Shown one piece after another: positions 5,134 through 8,141 of a stretch of 8,141 bases of DNA (position 1 is its first letter; each line of letters opens with the position of its first letter). Under the pieces are notes generated by a model that saw only the letters and a list, made by a program, of their open reading frames with translations, had not been told where the DNA came from and ran no database searches. The stretch comes from Thermoleophilia bacterium (GTDB lineage: Bacteria; Actinomycetota; Thermoleophilia; Gaiellales; Gaiellaceae), in the NCBI GenBank assembly GCA_014534295.1, contig JACVRU010000085.1:1-8141 (forward strand), read 5' to 3'. The translations under genes and the position numbers were made by a program.

Positions 5134-6273
5134 CTACGACACCTCCTCGAGAATCGCAGCCGCCCGCTCGCACTCTTCCAGGCTCGGCACGAGCGCGAAG
5201 CGGACGTAGCCCTCGCCGGCGGCGCCCAGGTACGCGCCCGGGGCGACGACGACGCCGTGCTCGAGCAAGCGGGCCGCGAACGACTCGGACGTCTCGCTCC
5301 CGGGCACGGCAACCCAGAGGTACATCGTCGCCGCGCTCCCGGCGATGCGGAGGCCGCGGCGCTCGAGCGCGCCGCCGACGACCTCCCGTTTCCGCCGGTA
5401 GCGTGCGCGCGTCTGCTCGACGTGCGCCTCGTCGCCCCAGGCTGCGATCGACGCGCGCTGGACGAACTCCTGCGGGGCGGTGCCGACGGTCGGCCGGAAG
5501 GCGCGCAGGGCGGCGATCAGCTGCGGGTCGCCGGCGGCGAAGCCGGAGCGGTAGCCGGTCATGGACGACCGCTTGCTGAGCGTGTTGAAGACGAGCACGT
5601 TCGTCAGCTCGGGCAGCTGGAGCGCGGAGGGGGGAGGCGACTCGAACCAGAGCTCGCTGTACGCCTCGTCGGAGGCCAGCAGGAAGCCGTGGCGCCGCGC
5701 GAGCTGGGCGAGCCGCTCGTAGAAGGCAAGCGGCGCCACGGCGGCGGTCGGGTTGTTGGGGTAGTTGACCCAGAAGACGGCGAGCCGGTCCCAGGCGTCG
5801 AAGGCGTCGAGGTCGGGGAGGAAGCCGTTCGCCTCGAGCAGCGGCACGGCGACGACCTCCCCGCCGGCGAAGAGCGCGCCCCGCTCGTAGACCGGATAGC
5901 CCGGGTCGGGCACCGCCACGAGCCGCCGGCCGCCGAGGACCGCCTGGGCGAGGCCGAAGATCGCCTCCTTGCTCCCGAGCGTCGGGATGATCTCCGTCTC
6001 CGGGTCGAGAGCGACGCCGAAGCGGCGGCCGGCCCAGTCGGCGATCGCTTTCCGGAGCTCGGGCAGCCCCTGGGCGAGGGGGTAGCGGGACGTGTCCCCG
6101 AGCGCCGCCGCGAGCGCGTCGCGGACGAGCTGCGGCGTCGGCTCGCGCGGTTCCCCGACGCCGAAGTCGATCAGCTCGACCCCGCGGGCCGCGGCCTCGC
6201 GCTTCGCCTCCTCGAGCCGCACGAACGGGTACGCCGCGAGCGAGGAGAGGAGCGGGGAGACGGGCGCCGTCAT
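5134..6273 (-). CDS. dapC: N-succinyl-LL-2,6-diaminopimelate aminotransferase DapC
   Basis: Fold-type I PLP aminotransferase of 379 residues, converting N-succinyl-2-amino-6-oxopimelate and glutamate to N-succinyl-LL-DAP. Motifs: FGVGEP (37-42), RYPLAQGLPELR (63-74), VNYPNNPT (169-176) with the PLP-contacting Asn, SDEAYSEL (201-208) with D202 and Y205, TLSKRSSMTGYR (231-242) with the Schiff-base lysine K234, and GYVRFAL (355-361) with R358 for the substrate carboxylate. SKRS-MTGYR is typical of DapC and related class-I enzymes. Sequence alone does not exclude another class-I aminotransferase; its place between dapE and dapD makes DapC by far the best call. ATG 6273 overlaps the dapE stop as ATGA and has no Shine-Dalgarno, so translation is probably coupled. 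Its TAG abuts dapD in the same frame. Confidence 0.92.
   Translation of the reverse strand: MTAPVSPLLSSLAAYPFVRLEEAKREAAARGVELIDFGVGEPREPTPQLVRDALAAALGDTSRYPLAQGLPELRKAIADWAGRRFGVALDPETEIIPTLGSKEAIFGLAQAVLGGRRLVAVPDPGYPVYERGALFAGGEVVAVPLLEANGFLPDLDAFDAWDRLAVFWVNYPNNPTAAVAPLAFYERLAQLARRHGFLLASDEAYSELWFESPPPSALQLPELTNVLVFNTLSKRSSMTGYRSGFAAGDPQLIAALRAFRPTVGTAPQEFVQRASIAAWGDEAHVEQTRARYRRKREVVGGALERRGLRIAGSAATMYLWVAVPGSETSESFAARLLEHGVVVAPGAYLGAAGEGYVRFALVPSLEECERAAAILEEVS
5141..5146 (-). promoter_or_regulatory. Ribosome binding site of dapD
   Basis: On the minus strand GGAGGT (5146 to 5141, within a longer GAGGAGGTG) lies inside the last codons of dapC. It precedes the CTG at 5133 by 7 nt (GTCGTAG). 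The ideal spacing supports CTG as the dapD start. Confidence 0.65.
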
Positions 6274-7352
6274 GCGCCGAGGAAACGCTGGAGCGTCTCG
6301 TAGGTGGAGACGAGCGCGGCGATCTCGATCTGCTCGTCGCGCTTGTGTGCGAAGCGCGTCGCACCGGGGCCGTAGTTGACCGCGTCCACGCCGCGGATGC
6401 TGAACTCGGCCACCGGCGTCCACGCCTGCTTCGGCGCCACGCCGAGGTCGCCTGCGCGTCGGAGGCGCTCGACCAGCGGCGTGTCGACGACGACGCGGGC
6501 CGAGGGCGAGTTCGCGAGCTCCTCGATCCGCCCGTGCTCACCCACGAGCTCGCGGACGAGCCGCTCGGCGTCCTCGGGCGAACGGTCGGGAGCGTAGCGG
6601 AAGGAGAGGGTGACGTCGACGCGGTCCGGGATCACGTTCGTCGCCACTCCGCCGTGGATCTGCGTCGGGCTGACGACCTCGACGTACTCGAGCCCCGAGA
6701 GCTGCACCCGCCTCGGCTCCGCCGCGAGGATCGGCTCCAGCCCGACGACGGCGGTGCCGATCGCATTCGCCGCCAGCCAGGGGCGGGCGGAGTGGCCGGC
6801 GACCCCGTCGTAGACGACGAGTGCCCGCAGGTGGCCCAAGCAGCCCGCGTGGAGGAGGCCGTCCGTCGGCTCGAGGACGACGGCAAGGTCGGCGCGCGCG
6901 ACGTCCTCGACCGTGTCGAACAGCTCGGGCAGGGGGCTCTCCTCCATCGAGAGCTCCTCCTTGCCGAAGAGAACGAGCCCGACGTCGACGGCCAGCTCGG
7001 GCCGCTCGTCGCCGATCCAGCGCGCGAGCTCGAGCATCACGGCGCAGCCGCCCTTCATGTCGCTCGCGCCGAGCCCGTGGACGGCGCCGCCCTCGATTCG
7101 GCCGGGCAGGTTGTCCTGCGCGGGGACGGTGTCGAGGTGGCCGGTGAGGACGACGAGCGGCCTCCCCGTCCGCGGCAGTGCGAAGTAGAGGCAGTCCTCC
7201 CGGCGGTGGAGCAGCTCGAAGGGCTCGGGCACCAGCCCGGCGACGTGCGCGAGGATGGGCGCCTCCTGCCGGCTCTCGGACGGGATGTCCACGAGCTCGA
7301 GCGTCCGCCCGGCGAGCAGCTGCGCGAGTTCGTCGTCTCGGGGGCTGGGCAT
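6270..7352 (-). CDS. dapE: Succinyl-diaminopimelate desuccinylase DapE
   Basis: M20-family di-zinc peptidase of 360 residues that hydrolyses N-succinyl-LL-DAP to LL-DAP and succinate. Metal and catalytic residues are all visible: GHLDTVP (71-77) with H72 and D74, GASDMKGG (95-102) with the bridging D98, GKEEL (130-134) with general base E132 and ligand E133, LEPTD (160-164) with E161, and FAHKRDE (334-340) with H336. GVAGHSARP (183-191) and IHGGVATNVIPD (232-243) are the dimerisation-domain signatures with H187 and N239. GPGATRFAHKRDE resembles actinobacterial DapE. ATG 7352 is the start; nothing usable lies in frame just upstream. It is the first gene of the leftward dapE-dapC-dapD operon and is divergent from hflX across 34 bp. 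Acetylornithine deacetylase is the main alternative, disfavoured by context. Confidence 0.92.
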   Translation of the reverse strand: MPSPRDDELAQLLAGRTLELVDIPSESRQEAPILAHVAGLVPEPFELLHRREDCLYFALPRTGRPLVVLTGHLDTVPAQDNLPGRIEGGAVHGLGASDMKGGCAVMLELARWIGDERPELAVDVGLVLFGKEELSMEESPLPELFDTVEDVARADLAVVLEPTDGLLHAGCLGHLRALVVYDGVAGHSARPWLAANAIGTAVVGLEPILAAEPRRVQLSGLEYVEVVSPTQIHGGVATNVIPDRVDVTLSFRYAPDRSPEDAERLVRELVGEHGRIEELANSPSARVVVDTPLVERLRRAGDLGVAPKQAWTPVAEFSIRGVDAVNYGPGATRFAHKRDEQIEIAALVSTYETLQRFLGA

Positions 7353-7360
7353 CGAGCGCG

Positions 7361-7366
7361 ATCGTA
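7361..7366 (-). promoter_or_regulatory. Putative -10 element of dapE
   Basis: On the minus strand TACGAT (7366 to 7361) fits the actinobacterial TAnnnT consensus. It ends 8 nt before the dapE ATG, which would put the transcription start at or next to the ATG (leaderless). No good -35 is visible, and no Shine-Dalgarno precedes the ATG. Confidence 0.4.
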
Positions 7367-7374
7367 TCGCCGGG

Positions 7375-7380
7375 CATAAT
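7375..7380 (+). promoter_or_regulatory. Putative -10 element of hflX
   Basis: CATAAT matches the TATAAT consensus at five of six positions and stands out in this GC-rich DNA. It ends 6 nt before the hflX GTG, so transcription would start at about the GTG itself. TCGAGC at 7352-7357, 17 nt upstream, is only a weak -35. No Shine-Dalgarno is present, consistent with a leaderless mRNA. Confidence 0.5.
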
Positions 7381-7386
7381 CCACCC

Positions 7387-8141
7387 GTGACCCATCGCCA
7401 GCCCGATCCCGCTCCCGGCGCGGAGCCGGAGCGCGGATTCGTCGTGGCGGTCCTCCGCCGGGGAGTCGACGGGTCCGAGGAGCTCGCGGAGCTCAACGAG
7501 CTCGCGCGGACCGCCGGCGTCGAGCCGGTGGCCGAGCTCGTGCAGCAGCGGGGGCAGCCCGACCCGCGGACGTACGTAGGGAAGGGCAAGCTCGCCGAGC
7601 TGAAGGAGGCGTACACCGCGTCGGGCGCGGAGGTGCTGATCGTCGACGACGAGCTCTCCCCGACGCAGCAGCTGACGCTCGAGAACGGCCTCCAGGCGCG
7701 CGTGGTCGACCGGACGCAGCTGATCCTCGACATCTTCGCGCAGCACGCGCGCAGCGCCGAAGGGAAGCTCCAGGTCGAGCTGGCGCAGCTCGAGTACAAC
7801 CTGCCGCGTATGCGGGGGCTGTGGCAGCATCTCGAGCGCCTCGGAGGCGGTGTCGGCACGAGGGGCCCCGGCGAGTCGCAGCTCGAGACCGACCGGCGGC
7901 TCGCACGACGCCGCGTCTCGCTCCTGCGACGCCGCCTGGGAGAGCTGCGCGGCCAGCGCGAGACGCGCCGGAAGGAGCGGCGGCGCACGGCGGCGCCGAC
8001 GGTCGCCCTCGCCGGCTACACGAACGTCGGGAAGTCGACGCTCCTGAATGCGCTGACCGGCGCCGACGTCTCGGTACGAGACCGGCTGTTCGAGACGCTC
8101 GACCCGACCACACGCGGCTTCGACCACGAAGGCCGGCGCTA
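7387..8141 (+). CDS. hflX: Ribosome-associated GTPase HflX (partial, 3' end outside window)
   Basis: The first 251 codons of HflX, cut by the right edge. HflX is a translational GTPase-family protein that binds the 50S subunit and splits stalled ribosomes, notably under heat stress. Seen: the N-terminal HflX domain (about 17-190) with YVGKGKLAEL (63-72), VDDELSPTQQ (86-95), DRTQLILDIFAQHA (108-121), QVELAQLEYNLPR (129-141) and the family signature GPGESQLETDRR (160-171). A basic linker coiled coil follows (about 168-200). The G domain then begins with G1 GYTNVGKST (210-218) and switch I LFETLDPTTR (234-243) with the G2 threonine; G3-G5 lie outside. GTG 7387 gives a normal short N-terminal extension; GTG 7444 is possible but would remove conserved residues of the first strand. 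It keeps the actinobacterial miaA-dapF-hflX neighbourhood, interrupted here by dapECD. Confidence 0.94.
   Translation, partial: MTHRQPDPAPGAEPERGFVVAVLRRGVDGSEELAELNELARTAGVEPVAELVQQRGQPDPRTYVGKGKLAELKEAYTASGAEVLIVDDELSPTQQLTLENGLQARVVDRTQLILDIFAQHARSAEGKLQVELAQLEYNLPRMRGLWQHLERLGGGVGTRGPGESQLETDRRLARRRVSLLRRRLGELRGQRETRRKERRRTAAPTVALAGYTNVGKSTLLNALTGADVSVRDRLFETLDPTTRGFDHEGRR

Larger units (their letters stand above)
7353..7386. promoter_or_regulatory. 34-bp divergent intergenic region of dapE and hflX
   Basis: Both promoters must lie in or beyond this short spacer, with their -35 elements inside the opposite gene. It contains a -10-like hexamer for each direction and a small dyad, GCGAT-CGT-ATCGC (7358-7370), covering the dapE -10. 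The dyad has only 5-bp arms, so an operator role is speculative. Confidence 0.5.

Noticed and set aside
4267..6303. 678-codon plus-strand open frame opposite dapD and dapC
   Set aside because: It is antisense to two clear genes, is Arg/Asp/Glu/Gly-rich and has no recognisable domain: a shadow of the opposite strand.
3596..6541. 981-codon minus-strand open frame
   Set aside because: It crosses dapF, dapD, dapC and dapE in the wrong frame and is highly repetitive in Arg and Ala; a GC-bias shadow.

Overview
The window is very GC-rich DNA with GTG/TTG starts, overlapping stop/start codons and almost no spacer between genes. Gene content and order (miaB, miaA, dapF, hflX) match the actinobacterial arrangement known from Mycobacterium (recA-recX ... 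miaB ... miaA-dapF-hflX). Protein details, such as the unusual MiaA substrate loop and an E. coli-type DapD, make me lean towards a deep-branching actinobacterium of the Thermoleophilia type (Gaiellales/Solirubrobacterales). That placement is inference.

Layout. Positions 1-460 hold no gene I can support. They carry a run of strong inverted repeats, two of them long near-perfect hairpins (234-272 and 304-346). A doubtful small membrane-protein ORF follows (461-694). A tightly packed rightward operon then runs from 751 to 4393: miaB (751-2067), a tyrosine-phosphatase-like gene (2064-2795), miaA (2788-3690) and dapF (3635-4393). Each gene overlaps the next by 4, 8 and 56 bp. Facing it is a leftward operon, dapE (7352-6270), dapC (6273-5134) and dapD (5133-4390). 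It converges on dapF so closely that the two stop codons share one CTAG. A 34-bp spacer (7353-7386) separates dapE from the divergent hflX, which runs off the right edge.

Function. MiaA and MiaB act in sequence on A37 of tRNAs reading UNN codons (i6A, then ms2i6A). DapD, DapC and DapE are three consecutive steps of the succinylase branch of diaminopimelate/lysine synthesis, from tetrahydrodipicolinate to LL-DAP. DapF is the next step, to meso-DAP. Four consecutive steps therefore sit together, split over two convergent transcripts. HflX is a ribosome-associated GTPase.

The main oddities are: (1) the DapF-like protein has serine at both catalytic cysteine positions although the rest of its substrate-binding framework is kept; (2) dapD has no ATG, GTG or TTG start covering its conserved N-terminus, its only plausible start being a CTG directly after the in-frame TAG of dapC and 7 nt behind a perfect Shine-Dalgarno; (3) dapE and hflX have -10-like hexamers 8 and 6 nt upstream of their start codons, suggesting leaderless divergent transcripts; (4) the noncoding left end is rich in hairpins. 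I see no mobile element, CRISPR array, tRNA or rRNA.
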